In this document: positions 1 to 9,047 of the stretch, piece by piece
Layout of the letters: each line of letters opens with the position of its first letter
How positions within the stretch are numbered: position 1 is the first letter of the stretch
NCBI RefSeq assembly: GCF_010448835.1
Contig: NZ_CP048409.1
Coordinates: 4,831,400 to 4,895,399 of the forward strand
Direction of reading: 5' to 3'
Source: Draconibacterium halophilum
GTDB lineage: Bacteria; Bacteroidota; Bacteroidia; Bacteroidales; Prolixibacteraceae
Length of the DNA stretch: 64,000 nucleotides
Program-made: the position numbers and the translations under genes
Notes under the pieces: generated by a model
The model's database searches: none
The model's input: the letters and a program-made list of their open reading frames with translations, nothing else
What the model was told of the DNA's origin: nothing

Positions 1-288
1 GCAGTATTGCTACTCTTCTACACATTTGAAGACAAAGGTGTTGGGCTAAAAACAAAGCTCAGCATTGCTGCAGCACTAGGCTATTTTATTCTTCCCACCG
101 ATGCCATTGTTGACCTGACTCCTTTAATTGGGTTCAGCGACGACCTGGGCGTACTGCTTTTTACTTTGTCGGCTGTGGCGGGCAGTATTACTCCTGAAAT
201 TAAAGCCAAAGCGCGCGAAAAACTTCACGAATGGTTCGGGGAAATCAATCCCGACGAACTTAAAGAAATTGACAATAAGACATTTTAG
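1..288 (+). CDS. DUF1232 (YkvA-like) membrane protein, 5' end outside window
   Basis: The reading frame is open from the first base, so the gene begins before the window; the TTG at 7 is only an internal codon. The visible 95 residues contain a hydrophobic stretch followed by the segment YFILPTDAIVDLTP and IGFSDDLGVL, which match the DUF1232 signature (Pro-x-Asp and a Gly-x-x-Asp-Asp-Leu motif) of small YkvA-type membrane proteins. The tail after the second hydrophobic segment is charged and probably cytoplasmic. The biochemical role of the family is not established. It ends at TAG 286-288, followed by about 280 bp without a gene. Confidence 0.75.
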   Translation, partial: AVLLLFYTFEDKGVGLKTKLSIAAALGYFILPTDAIVDLTPLIGFSDDLGVLLFTLSAVAGSITPEIKAKAREKLHEWFGEINPDELKEIDNKTF

Positions 289-486
289 ATTTTTTCACAA
301 GCACGTTAACATAGGTTAAACCACTCCGTTTGTGAATGTTGTGGCATGCACTTTGCATATATCTATACAGATGGATATGTAAGTACAAGTATATTCATTA
401 AAAGAAGGCCTCGGCCTTCACATGGTTTTGTTTTTTGTTTTTTGTTTTTGAGGAGGTAGAATTTACCTTTGAATTGTTAGCTAGAC
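289..486 (+). other. Non-coding stretch, possible small RNA
   Basis: I see no convincing protein gene between the DUF1232 stop and the terminator at 487. The stretch holds a small hairpin (GAAGGC/GCCTTC, 404-419, tetraloop CTCG), then an unusual T-rich tract built from repeated T4-6G units (about 423-450), then a strong terminator. A transcript from a weak TTTG/ACTTTG promoter-like pair at 329-355 to the terminator at 487-515 would be about 150 nt. Whether it is a stand-alone RNA or the 5' leader of the permease gene cannot be decided from sequence alone. Confidence 0.25.
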
Positions 487-515
487 AGGTCCCGCAACTG
501 CGGGACCTTTTCTTT
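487..515 (+). terminator. Intrinsic terminator
   Basis: Nine-base stem AGGTCCCGC (487-495) / GCGGGACCT (500-508) with a 4-nt loop, followed by TTTTCTTTT. It lies 51 bp before the permease start codon, so it either ends an upstream transcript or acts as a leader terminator for the permease. Confidence 0.75.
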
Positions 516-565
516 TGTCCCTGTTCAACATTTATTATTACATTAGCGATTCATCTGATCGTATT

Positions 566-1312
566 ATGCTTACACTCGATTTTACTATACTTCAGTGGAT
601 TTTACTTGCTTCATGTGGCATGCTGATCGGCATGTCGAAAGTTGGCGTGCCAGGCGTTTCAATGCTGGTTGTTCCAACTCTGGCACTAATATTTGGAGGA
701 AAAGCCTCTACCGGAATTTTACTTCCCATGCTAATGATGGCCGATCTTTTTGGTGTAGGTTACTACCACCGTCATGCCGAGTGGAAATACCTGTGGAAAC
801 TGCTGCCCTGGGCTTTTGTGGGAATTGGCATCGCCCTGTGGGTTGGCGAAGTGGTAAACGACACTTGGTTTAAAAACATAATCGCCATTTTAGTTTTTCT
901 GTGTATTGGCCTTATGCTTTGGCGCGACCGCAAAAAAGGACAGAACCTCTTCCCCGACACGTGGTGGTTCTCTGCACTAATGGGTGTTTTAGGAGGTTTC
1001 GCAACGATGATCGGGAATGTGGCAGGACCTATTTTTGCCATCTACCTCCTGGCCATGCATTTGCCAAAAAATAAATTTATTGGTACCGGCGCCTGGTTTT
1101 TTCTGATCGTTAATTTCTCGAAGTTTCCATTACATATTTTCGTATGGAAAACCATTAACTGGGATACCCTGACACTCGATTTGATGCTTTTACCCGCCAT
1201 CGCAATTGGTGCTTTTGCCGGGATTAAACTGGTTCAGAAAATATCAGACAAACTGTACCGCACCGCCTTAATAATTGTAACCGCCCTGTCGGCATTTTTA
1301 CTTTTAATCTAA
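566..1312 (+). CDS. TSUP (TauE/SafE) family sulfur-anion permease
   Basis: Polytopic inner-membrane protein of 248 residues with about eight hydrophobic helices arranged as two similar halves. The first half opens with a helix ending GMSKVGVPG and the second contains GGFATMIGNVAGPI, the paired glycine-rich loops typical of the TauE/SafE/YfcA family, which exports or imports sulfite, sulfonates or related anions. I chose ATG 566 over the upstream TTG 515 because the added 17 residues are polar, unlike the family N-terminus, and fall in the terminator tail. The stop overlaps the next start by one base (TAATG), so the two genes are probably translationally coupled. Substrate is unknown. Confidence 0.85.
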   Translation: MLTLDFTILQWILLASCGMLIGMSKVGVPGVSMLVVPTLALIFGGKASTGILLPMLMMADLFGVGYYHRHAEWKYLWKLLPWAFVGIGIALWVGEVVNDTWFKNIIAILVFLCIGLMLWRDRKKGQNLFPDTWWFSALMGVLGGFATMIGNVAGPIFAIYLLAMHLPKNKFIGTGAWFFLIVNFSKFPLHIFVWKTINWDTLTLDLMLLPAIAIGAFAGIKLVQKISDKLYRTALIIVTALSAFLLLI

Positions 1313-2019
1313 TGGAACAACTGCAACAATTTTTTCAGGATAAAACAGTACACACCCTTTTGGACGTTGGAACCGGAAGCGGGGATTTTATTACTGTTTT
1401 AAAAAAGACTTTTAAGGATGCAAAGTTTACAGGAATTGATCCCGACAAACCATCGCTGGAAGAAGCAGCAAAGATACATCCCGATGCAAAATTCAGAAGT
1501 ATGACCGGAGAACGACTTGATTTCCCTGATTCAACTTTTGATGCTGCAAGTATTTCAATGGCCATGCACCATTTACCCGATGTTCAGCAAACTTTGAATG
1601 AAATGAAACGTGTGGTAAAACCAGGAGGATGGCTTATTATAAACGAACTGTTTAGCGACAACCTGAATCCTGCACAGGAAGTGCATAAAAGTATGCATCA
1701 TTTCAGAAGTACGGTTGACCGATTGAATGGTGTTTGCCATAATAAGACTTTTTCCCGTGCTGAGATATTGGAGCAGATTGAAAAAGCAGGATTGGAAACT
1801 TGCACAACCTTTAACCAGAATAAAGCTCTTGTAGAACCATCTCCTGAAGAAATTGCTGAGCGAAAAGACAAGTTAACAGAAATGCTCGGTCAGATTAAAG
1901 ACAAGCCCGAATACCACGCATTGAAAAAGCAAATCCCCGAAATTGAATATGCTTTACAAAGACATGGATTTCAAATGGCAACACGGGTTGTTGTTATTGT
2001 ACAGGTAAAAAAAGATTGA
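1312..2019 (+). CDS. Class I SAM-dependent methyltransferase
   Basis: A 235-residue cytoplasmic protein of the Methyltransf_11/25 type. Motif I is LLDVGTGSGDF (residues about 16-26), the acidic residue binding the SAM ribose is in GIDPD (about 42-46), and post-motifs follow as FDAASISMAMHHLPD and VVKPGGWLIINE. The C-terminal third is helical and charged. It starts on the stop codon of the TSUP permease, so both are in one operon. The substrate cannot be predicted; small-molecule or lipid acceptors are common for this subgroup. Confidence 0.85.
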   Translation: MEQLQQFFQDKTVHTLLDVGTGSGDFITVLKKTFKDAKFTGIDPDKPSLEEAAKIHPDAKFRSMTGERLDFPDSTFDAASISMAMHHLPDVQQTLNEMKRVVKPGGWLIINELFSDNLNPAQEVHKSMHHFRSTVDRLNGVCHNKTFSRAEILEQIEKAGLETCTTFNQNKALVEPSPEEIAERKDKLTEMLGQIKDKPEYHALKKQIPEIEYALQRHGFQMATRVVVIVQVKKD

Positions 2020-2076
2020 TTGAGATTGATGTAGATCGTTTGCTCAAAACCAGCAGCTCGAGGCTATTAGCTAATT

Positions 2077-3366
2077 CTACAGCCTATTATTCACAATATT
2101 ATTATAAATTGAACCGAACTGTAAGCGAATTCCAACATTTGCTCCAACCTCGAACGAAGAAGGCAATTGAACCTTATTCAACAAAACATCTTCCAGCGAA
2201 ACGTCTCCTTTAGGCAGGTAAATCTGGTCGTGTACATTTTCAACACGGAATCCCATTCGCACCGAAAGCCCCCGAATAATACGCACCGAAAGATCGGTAT
2301 CAAATGTAATCCTGTTCTTGGTCCAGTCGTGCATATAGTTTGTGGCATTTAGTCCGGCTTCAATTTCTCCCCAGGTTTGTACAATCTGAAGATCGAGACG
2401 TAAAGATTGCTCCCAAAGGCTTTCTTCCATTTTATCATAAATGGATTCTTCATAATATTTCATCCACTCGAGCCCAATATAATAAGCAATAGTAAATACT
2501 TTCCGGTCCGATATGTCCCACGGAAAAATGTTGTACTCAATTGCCGGTTTAACAGTTATGGAATACTTTGTGTTGCGGTAGTTGCTATTATATAAATTAC
2601 CAAACAACCCGGTCGACCAACGTGATGATAAACTTTTTACCGCACTTGTTGATGCGTAAGTTGACGTATTATCTGAACGATAAACTTCGCCATCGCTGGT
2701 ATATTTTTGCGTATCTACCGATCGGCGTGCATTGTTACGAATTCTTATATTCTCAGTTACCTTATCGGCACGCGCATTAAACGAATAGCTATAATTCTTT
2801 TTGCTTTCTTCCAGGTTTGCCCAGCCACTAACATCGCCTCTAAAAGTCCAGTTATTCCATGGGTCTTCAACTTCATCAGCCTGTGCCACTTCAGTTTCGC
2901 CACGGTAAAGAAAACTCAATTGATTAGATGCTTTTGTTTGGTTTACAAAAGGCATTAATCCCAGCGAAAGTGCGTTTTTCAGCTTTTGGCGCTCTTCCTC
3001 ACCCGTATCGTCGGCAAATGTTGTACAGGTAATGGTAAAATCGTTAAAATTTTCGAAAGTAAGATTGTTATACATCAACGAGTAAACCATACCTCCCGAA
3101 CCACTTCTCTGGTTCGTAATTATAATGTGCACATCCGTAACAGCCGGATCATTTACAAAATCGGCAAAACGCATATTCCGGCGCATATAATCCATATCTA
3201 ACCGAACACCTTCGATATAAACTTTAATTTTTGCGTCGCGCTTATCGTACGACAGCGATCCACGACTTTTTATCCGTGTATCTTTTTCGGGCTTTTCGGC
3301 AGCCGAAACACTATTAACTACGAGACAAAGGAAAATTACAGAAACGGTGATAAAACGATATATCAT
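2077..3366 (-). CDS. Outer-membrane beta-barrel protein of unknown function
   Basis: A 429-residue protein with a signal peptide (MIYRFITVSVIFLCLVV...VSA) and long stretches of alternating polar and aromatic residues in the C-terminal half, as in outer-membrane barrels. The N-terminal third resembles a small periplasmic alpha/beta domain with a basic IEGVRLDMDYMRR segment. I chose the ATG at 3366 over 3390 because an AGGAGG site sits eight bases ahead of it and the signal peptide then starts cleanly. It ends close to the convergent methyltransferase and has its own promoter region (3367-3506). I do not recognise a named family. Confidence 0.7.
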   Translation of the reverse strand: MIYRFITVSVIFLCLVVNSVSAAEKPEKDTRIKSRGSLSYDKRDAKIKVYIEGVRLDMDYMRRNMRFADFVNDPAVTDVHIIITNQRSGSGGMVYSLMYNNLTFENFNDFTITCTTFADDTGEEERQKLKNALSLGLMPFVNQTKASNQLSFLYRGETEVAQADEVEDPWNNWTFRGDVSGWANLEESKKNYSYSFNARADKVTENIRIRNNARRSVDTQKYTSDGEVYRSDNTSTYASTSAVKSLSSRWSTGLFGNLYNSNYRNTKYSITVKPAIEYNIFPWDISDRKVFTIAYYIGLEWMKYYEESIYDKMEESLWEQSLRLDLQIVQTWGEIEAGLNATNYMHDWTKNRITFDTDLSVRIIRGLSVRMGFRVENVHDQIYLPKGDVSLEDVLLNKVQLPSSFEVGANVGIRLQFGSIYNNIVNNRL

Positions 3367-3506
3367 TTTGGCCCTCCTTATCAGGTTCAAGTTGATTTAA
3401 AAAAAGTATACAAATAGTAAAAGCAGCGCAAATATAGAATTTAGACCTCAATAAATAAAACTTACTTTCTGATTTTCGTTTACTTTGTATTACTTCTTAA
3501 TAATGA

Positions 3507-3947
3507 ATGAGTAAGATGGCGCGCAGAGAGAAAAAATCACGAAATAAAGGATCGGCCGGGAACAATCGTAAATCGGGTGAAGATTTTTTACAAAATAACA
3601 AGCAAAAAACAGGTGTTTTAGAAACCGACAATGGTTTGCAGTATTTAATTATGGAAGAAAAGCAAGGCCCAAAACCCGGACTTTTCGATACGGTTAAAAT
3701 ACATCAGCGCGCTTTACTGCTCGATGGGAAAATACTCGAAGATACCTATCGTCAAAACCAACCCGACGAGGTTAAAATAGAAGAACTTATTGAGGGCCTG
3801 CAGGAAGGGTTACCGATGATGAGCGTGGGCAGCCGTTATAAATTTTGGGTACCCGCCGAACTGGCATGGGGACGAAAAGGAACAGGTAACAAAATTCCAC
3901 CAAACGCAGTGTTGAGTTTTGATATACGTCTGGTTGAGATTTGCTGA
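3507..3947 (+). CDS. FKBP-type peptidyl-prolyl isomerase-like protein
   Basis: A 146-residue protein without a signal peptide. The first 30 residues are strongly basic and Ser/Gly/Asn-rich. Residues about 45-146 align with the FKBP fold: IEGLQEGLPMMSVGSRYKFWVP followed by ELAWGRKGTGNKIPPNAVLSFDIRLVEI, the typical end of the domain. Several ligand-pocket residues usual in FKBPs look altered: the VHYTG motif reads IHQRA, the FDSS region reads LEDTY, and the pocket Trp is Leu. The fold assignment is firm but isomerase activity is doubtful. It stands alone between divergent and convergent neighbours. Confidence 0.75.
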   Translation: MSKMARREKKSRNKGSAGNNRKSGEDFLQNNKQKTGVLETDNGLQYLIMEEKQGPKPGLFDTVKIHQRALLLDGKILEDTYRQNQPDEVKIEELIEGLQEGLPMMSVGSRYKFWVPAELAWGRKGTGNKIPPNAVLSFDIRLVEIC

Positions 3948-3949
3948 AA

Positions 3950-4567
3950 TTAGCTCCAGTGAAGATTGAGCCATGTTTTCACCCCTGCCATAATCATTTC
4001 AATAGCCACCGACCCCACAAAAAGTGCCGTAATACGTCCTGCCAAATCAAAGTAGCGTTCAATTAATTCTTCTCTTTTTTGGCGGATCACATCGTGTAAA
4101 TATTTTAACAGGATTAAAACCAATATACACAATACAGTAGCCACAACAATAGCTGTGCACGATATCAAAATATCGTTGCGTTTACCAATAACAACACTGG
4201 CACTAATGGTACCCGGACCAATTAAAACCGGCATGGCAATGGCTCCGGCAATGTGTTTTGATTCGCCGCGTAATATCTCAATAGCCGTTGGCCCGCGAAA
4301 CACAAACTGTAGTCCGATTAAAAGGAATACAATTCCACCAAATAACTGAAACGATGCAAAACGAATTTGTAACACATCGGAGAATATTTTGTCGCCTACA
4401 ACGGCGAAACAACAAAAAGCAACACATGAAATAAGGCCTGCACGAATTAAAACTCGCTGAAATTGGCGGTTATCGAGCTTCTGAACTACATCGATTAAGT
4501 ATACAATTACTAAAAACGGATTTAGTAAAACGAGTAATAATAGTACTGATCTAATGAATTCATTCAT
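3950..4567 (-). CDS. MarC/UPF0056 family integral membrane protein
   Basis: A 205-residue inner-membrane protein with six hydrophobic helices. It begins MNEFIRSVLLLLVLLNPFLV and contains IAGAIAMPVLIGPGTISASVV, the conserved MPLLIGPG-type segment of the MarC family. The function of this family remains unsettled; the old link to multiple antibiotic resistance was not upheld. I prefer the ATG at 4567 to the one at 4579, since MNEF is the usual family start and no Shine-Dalgarno distinguishes them. The gene is convergent with the FKBP-like gene and leaves only two bases between the stops. Confidence 0.85.
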   Translation of the reverse strand: MNEFIRSVLLLLVLLNPFLVIVYLIDVVQKLDNRQFQRVLIRAGLISCVAFCCFAVVGDKIFSDVLQIRFASFQLFGGIVFLLIGLQFVFRGPTAIEILRGESKHIAGAIAMPVLIGPGTISASVVIGKRNDILISCTAIVVATVLCILVLILLKYLHDVIRQKREELIERYFDLAGRITALFVGSVAIEMIMAGVKTWLNLHWS

Positions 4568-4734
4568 GTCTAAATGCAATTTTTAAGTTGTTTTTGAGTT
4601 ACTTCCGGTTTGCCGGTGTTCACTAGCCATCGGCGGCAAATATAAAAATAGATATTAGGAATCCAATAGGTTTAAAATATCAATCGTTACAGGTAAATAT
4701 TCAGGAAAACAAGTCTCTAAATAATTTCTTGTAA

Positions 4735-4766
4735 CAAAAAAGCCGCTCCGAAAAGGAGCGGCTTTT
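4735..4766 (-). terminator. Terminator of the ppiD transcript
   Basis: Stem GCCGCTCC (4742-4749) / GGAGCGGC (4755-4762), extended by A/T pairs on both sides. Read on the minus strand it ends in a run of T, 22 bp past the ppiD stop. It can also work on the plus strand. Confidence 0.85.
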
Positions 4767-4788
4767 AATATCGTTTTGCGATTCTCTA

Positions 4789-6912
4789 CTAATAGAATTT
4801 CGCTCTTTTGTCTTCAATTTCTACCGAGTTGCGGTGTACATTAAATACCTCTGCTCCTACACGGTATGTATTGGTTTGTGCCAATCGCATTTTCTCGGCA
4901 GCTACATCAACACCAACACCCTCGTTTACCGAAGTTGGCATAACAACATAAACGCCGTTATTTCCTGCAATTGGTTCTGATACTTCGTCAACCTCAAGTG
5001 TAGTAACTGTACCAATTACTGCCGGTTCTACTCCCATTCCCGGAACAGAAAACGAGTTAAAGTTTACTGGGCCTGCATTTTGTACGTCAGTATCAAGAGC
5101 AGCAGCACCAGCCAAATCGGCATTTTCGTTTAGGGCCGTTGCAGCTTTCTCAATCAACAATTCAGCTTTTTTCTCTTTTGTTACGGCTAACTCAACTCGT
5201 GCTTTCACATTATCAAAAGGAGCAATTCCTTCTTCAGTAGCACTGGCCAAAACAGCTATTACAAAATTGTCGCCCAATTCAAAAATACGCGAATCCTGAT
5301 TGTTAGTAAGAATATCATTAACCTTAGCTTCGTAGGCAGCTCTGATTAGCGGACGAGCACTTTCCAGACCAACAATTGCACGATCGTTCTCGCCTACATT
5401 TGCCACTCGTTTTGTGAGACCTTGCTCACTTACTGCTGCATTAAATGCTTCGCTTGTAGTGTTCTCGCCGGCAAACTGACTTGCTTTTGAATAAACGTTT
5501 TGGTAAGTTCTTGTACTTGGCACTACAATGCGTGTAAGATATGCCACCTGCACCTGACGTGATAGATCTCCACGATCGGTAGTTTGTATCAGGTGAATTC
5601 CAAATTGCGATGCAACAACTGTAACACTATCGGTTGTATTGTTAAACGCTGCATTCTCGAATGGTTTCACCATTTGTCCACGCTGGAACCATCCCAGCTC
5701 ACCACCGTTGATTGCAGAACCCTGATCGGCAGAATTAGTGCGTGCCAATTCAGCAAAATCAGCTCCGTTTTCGATCATCGTCTTTAAGCTGTCGGCCAAT
5801 TGCTGTGCAGCAAACGCCTCGGCTTGTGTATTATATTGTAGCAAAATATGACGAGCCTCAACCGAATCGGGCATCATTTCCGATTTGTACAATTTAGCCA
5901 GAGTAAATGTTTCTGACTCTTTATACGGACCGTAAACAGCTCCTACTTCAGCACCTTCATCGAAAATCCAGGTACCAATTGCTTCGGGCAAATCGTCTTT
6001 TTTGTTCCATTCATCAACAAAAGCGATGTCTGAATTTGTATCTACAAACTGAATTGTATTGTCAGTTTCTTCAAAATCAGCTTTAATATCATTGATCCAC
6101 TCTTCGGCCTCAGCAAAATCTTTTTCCGATGGTTCTACCGGGTAAGTAATGTATTCAATTCTTCTGCTTGCTTCCGATTCGTAATCTTCTTTATTTGCAT
6201 TATAATAATCTCTCAGATCTTTATCAGTAATTGTAATATCTTCGTCGGCAACACTACTGTGTGGCAAAGCGATGTAATCGAAGTTAACCGATTTGCTGCC
6301 GGCAGTAGCACTGGCTTCAGCCTGATCGCCTGTAACATACAAACCTTGCGCTACCATGTTGGTGTATTTTCCTTGTGTGCGTTCTTCAACAATTTGCTGT
6401 TCAATGTTTAACCAATAAGCACGCTGATCGGGAGCAACCATTCCGGTTTCCAGATTTTTCAGGAAACTAACCACTGCATTACGATCGAACTGACCGGTTT
6501 CAGGGTTGCTGAATATTTGACGTACAATTTGGTGCGGGTTTGATCCCTGAAGCATATCGAATAACTCGTCTGAACTAACTTCAATTCCAAGATCTTCATA
6601 AGTTTCTCCCATCACGATCTCGGCAATTTTCCTTTGCCAGGCCTGGTCGCGTACTTGTGCCCAGGTATTATCATCTAATTGGGACTGCCCATAGTTTTGT
6701 TTGAATATCTCCCCTAACTCTTCTACCTCTTGCTGAAATTCAGGATATTGGATTGATTCGCCATCAATTACTCCAACTTCTAACCGGTTTCTCTGAAACA
6801 TCGACGAACCTCCTTGTAACAAATCGCCAAGGATAAATGCTGCCAATGATAAACCGATTACAATTGCTACCAACAATCCTGCTTTCGTTCTAATGTTTTG
6901 TAACGTTGCCAT
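4789..6912 (-). CDS. ppiD: PpiD/SurA-type membrane-anchored periplasmic foldase
   Basis: A 707-residue protein with a single N-terminal membrane helix (AGLLVAIVIGLSLAAFILGDLL, about 12-33) and a large periplasmic part. A SurA-like N-terminal chaperone domain is followed by a parvulin (PpiC) rotamase domain beginning EARHILLQ and containing GGELGWFQRGQMVKPFE and FGIHLIQ, then further rotamase-like and helical segments. In E. coli PpiD acts at the Sec translocon exit on newly exported proteins, and the same role is inferred here. It is the last gene of the minus-strand series from nadB, separated from the CBS gene by 164 bp and ended by the terminator at 4735-4766. Confidence 0.9.
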   Translation of the reverse strand: MATLQNIRTKAGLLVAIVIGLSLAAFILGDLLQGGSSMFQRNRLEVGVIDGESIQYPEFQQEVEELGEIFKQNYGQSQLDDNTWAQVRDQAWQRKIAEIVMGETYEDLGIEVSSDELFDMLQGSNPHQIVRQIFSNPETGQFDRNAVVSFLKNLETGMVAPDQRAYWLNIEQQIVEERTQGKYTNMVAQGLYVTGDQAEASATAGSKSVNFDYIALPHSSVADEDITITDKDLRDYYNANKEDYESEASRRIEYITYPVEPSEKDFAEAEEWINDIKADFEETDNTIQFVDTNSDIAFVDEWNKKDDLPEAIGTWIFDEGAEVGAVYGPYKESETFTLAKLYKSEMMPDSVEARHILLQYNTQAEAFAAQQLADSLKTMIENGADFAELARTNSADQGSAINGGELGWFQRGQMVKPFENAAFNNTTDSVTVVASQFGIHLIQTTDRGDLSRQVQVAYLTRIVVPSTRTYQNVYSKASQFAGENTTSEAFNAAVSEQGLTKRVANVGENDRAIVGLESARPLIRAAYEAKVNDILTNNQDSRIFELGDNFVIAVLASATEEGIAPFDNVKARVELAVTKEKKAELLIEKAATALNENADLAGAAALDTDVQNAGPVNFNSFSVPGMGVEPAVIGTVTTLEVDEVSEPIAGNNGVYVVMPTSVNEGVGVDVAAEKMRLAQTNTYRVGAEVFNVHRNSVEIEDKRAKFY

Positions 6913-7076
6913 TGATTTACAGTTATTTTTTGTCTAAAATCGTTTGAATTTTTCGAGCTACGAAGATAATAATTTTAACTGTTTTACCTCCAATATCGAA
7001 CATTTTTTACAGACGCTACCAATGGGCTTAAAATTATCAGATTTTCAGCACCTTACATGCACCATGTTTTATGAAT

Positions 7077-8342
7077 TTAATCGCCTGGAAGCTCGAGTTT
7101 TACCAATTCAATTTTAGTATTGGTTGCCTTTAGTATTTTAAACTGGAATTTTTTAATTTTTATAATGGTATTCACCTTGGGGATACTTTCATAGTTGTAT
7201 AGAATAAAACCGGCGAGAGTTTCGAAATCTTCATTTTCCGGCAGATCAAGAAAATACTTGTCATTCAGCATATCAATCTCTGCACGTGCTGAAAAAATGA
7301 ACTCGGTATTACTTATTTTCTTTTCTATAATACCTTTTACGTCATGCTCGTCTTCAATCTCACCAAATATTTCTTCCAGAATATCTTCGCTGGTTACCAT
7401 CCCTGCTGTTCCGCCAAATTCATCAACAACAATTGCAATGCTACGGTGCTCCTGAATAAATGTACTAAGCAGTTTATTTGCCGGCATGGTTTCGGGTGCA
7501 ATCAATACGTTTTTAATAAACGGGTCAATAGTGTGCGGATTTTTAAACAACACGGAAGAATGTACATAACCGATGATATTATCAATACTTTCGTTAAAGA
7601 TAAGTATGCGCGAATAACCGGTTTCAACAAATTTTTGCCGCAGCTCATTAATCGAGGCGCCGGTTTCCATCATTTCAATTTCGGTACGCGGAATCATTAC
7701 TTCCCGTAACTTTATTTTCGAGAAATCGAGCGCATTTTTAAACAGTTTAATCTCGGTTTCAATAATTTCTTTTTGTTCCGGGTTTTTTCTGTCGTTTTCT
7801 TTTATAAACTCATCCAGATCGATCCTTCGGAACACTTTATTTTTGTCTTCGTTGCCCGGTTCGGTTTTAAAAATATTTCTCAAAAGAAAATTTGTAATAC
7901 CCATTGAGAAGCGTGATACGGGGAAAAATACCACATAAAAAAACGCCAGTGGTAGTGAGAATATATTTAGCAACGAATTAGGGAAAATGCGGAATAACGT
8001 TTTGGGTAAAAACTCGGCAAATAATAAAATTATAAAAGTTGAGATTATAGTTTGCAGGAACAAAACCAACGAATCGGACTGGATAGAGTTGAGCAAAACA
8101 GGTTCCAGCACTGCGGCAAAAGCAATACCGTAAACTACCAGTGCGATGTTGTTCCCAACCAGCATTGTGGCAATGTATTGCCCGCCATTGCGGGTTAAAA
8201 ACTTAAGTAGTTTTGAGTTAAACGGATCAGATTGTTTATCCAGCTCGAGGCGCAATTTATTCGCTGAAACAAAAGCAATCTCCATTCCTGAAAAAAAGGC
8301 CGAGAGAATGATCGTCAACAGAATCAGCAAATATGGATTCAT
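7077..8342 (-). CDS. HlyC/CorC-family CBS-domain membrane protein (CNNM type)
   Basis: A 421-residue protein with three recognisable parts: a DUF21/CNNM transmembrane domain (about 1-190, starting MNPYLLILLTIILSAFFSGMEIAF), a CBS pair (about 205-325, with IDNIIGYVHSSVLF and SIAIVVDEFGGTAGMVTSEDILEEIFGEI), and a C-terminal CorC_HlyC domain. Relatives are linked to magnesium and cobalt homeostasis, and GldE of gliding bacteria has the same architecture. The gene lies 6 bp after lptC in the same direction, so cotranscription is likely. Nothing here ties it to gliding rather than metal transport. Confidence 0.88.
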   Translation of the reverse strand: MNPYLLILLTIILSAFFSGMEIAFVSANKLRLELDKQSDPFNSKLLKFLTRNGGQYIATMLVGNNIALVVYGIAFAAVLEPVLLNSIQSDSLVLFLQTIISTFIILLFAEFLPKTLFRIFPNSLLNIFSLPLAFFYVVFFPVSRFSMGITNFLLRNIFKTEPGNEDKNKVFRRIDLDEFIKENDRKNPEQKEIIETEIKLFKNALDFSKIKLREVMIPRTEIEMMETGASINELRQKFVETGYSRILIFNESIDNIIGYVHSSVLFKNPHTIDPFIKNVLIAPETMPANKLLSTFIQEHRSIAIVVDEFGGTAGMVTSEDILEEIFGEIEDEHDVKGIIEKKISNTEFIFSARAEIDMLNDKYFLDLPENEDFETLAGFILYNYESIPKVNTIIKIKKFQFKILKATNTKIELVKLELPGD

Positions 8343-8348
8343 AAATCG

Positions 8349-9047
8349 CTAGTTAAATTTTAATTGTTCGCGGGGTGGTTCTTTTGAGAGAACCGGATCA
8401 TCAGGACTGGCTGCAGGATTTTTACTGGTATTGCCCGTTTGCCCGGGTTGGTTTTCATTGTCTACTGCTACGTAAATAACGCCTTTAGGGTTTTTAATCT
8501 TCCAATTCTGCATATTCTGGTCGGATGTTAATCCTGTCCCGGTAATAATTTTATCGGCGCTAATAATCTTTACATATTCTTCGGTGAAGATCGTTTCGTT
8601 TTTTTCGTCCCAAATAAGGTGTTCTGTCTTCAGCGAGTCGCCATTCTCGTTAGTAACAATCACATTATTTTTGGCTTCCCACTTCTCTTCTTTAATAAAC
8701 TCTTTGGCATAATCCGCCTTAATACTCGAGATTATTTTTTGATTCTCGTCGTATTTTATCAGCAACAATCCTTCGGGGAACTCGTGAAACGTTTTACCAT
8801 CATTTTCAAAGCGCAATAACCTGTCTGCTTTTAATGAAAAACGTACAGTACCTGAATCGGTAGATAGTGTTTCAAAATTTGTAGCCTCTAAAACGGGTAG
8901 GTTTTCGGGGGTACTAAAGGCTTTAATCTTTTCAATGTCGTTTTTCTTACAGGCAAAGAAAAGTATTGCAGTTCCCAATACGAGAACTGCAATACGAAAT
9001 GTTTTTATAAGCCGCAATATTTTAGAAGCGAACTTTTGTGTTTTCAT
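8349..9047 (-). CDS. lptC: LptC-like lipopolysaccharide export protein
   Basis: A 232-residue lipoprotein: the N-terminal helix ends ILFFACKK, a good lipobox with Cys at about 33. The body is beta-rich (SGTVRFSLKADRLLRF, WEAKNNVIVTNENGDSLKTEHLIWDE), matching the OstA/LptC fold that passes LPS from the LptBFG transporter to the periplasmic bridge. The start is fixed by a GGAGG site eight bases upstream, which lies inside the end of the TPR gene; the two genes overlap by 26 bp. The Pro/Asn/Ser-rich C-terminal 35 residues are unusual and probably disordered. Confidence 0.85.
   Translation of the reverse strand: MKTQKFASKILRLIKTFRIAVLVLGTAILFFACKKNDIEKIKAFSTPENLPVLEATNFETLSTDSGTVRFSLKADRLLRFENDGKTFHEFPEGLLLIKYDENQKIISSIKADYAKEFIKEEKWEAKNNVIVTNENGDSLKTEHLIWDEKNETIFTEEYVKIISADKIITGTGLTSDQNMQNWKIKNPKGVIYVAVDNENQPGQTGNTSKNPAASPDDPVLSKEPPREQLKFN

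Noticed and set aside
515..565. TTG start for the TSUP permease at 515
   Set aside because: It lies in the tail of the terminator and adds 17 polar residues absent from the family; ATG 566 fits better.
2016..2213. Small plus-strand frame after the methyltransferase
   Set aside because: It runs antisense into the end of the barrel gene, has no start signal, and its composition is not protein-like.
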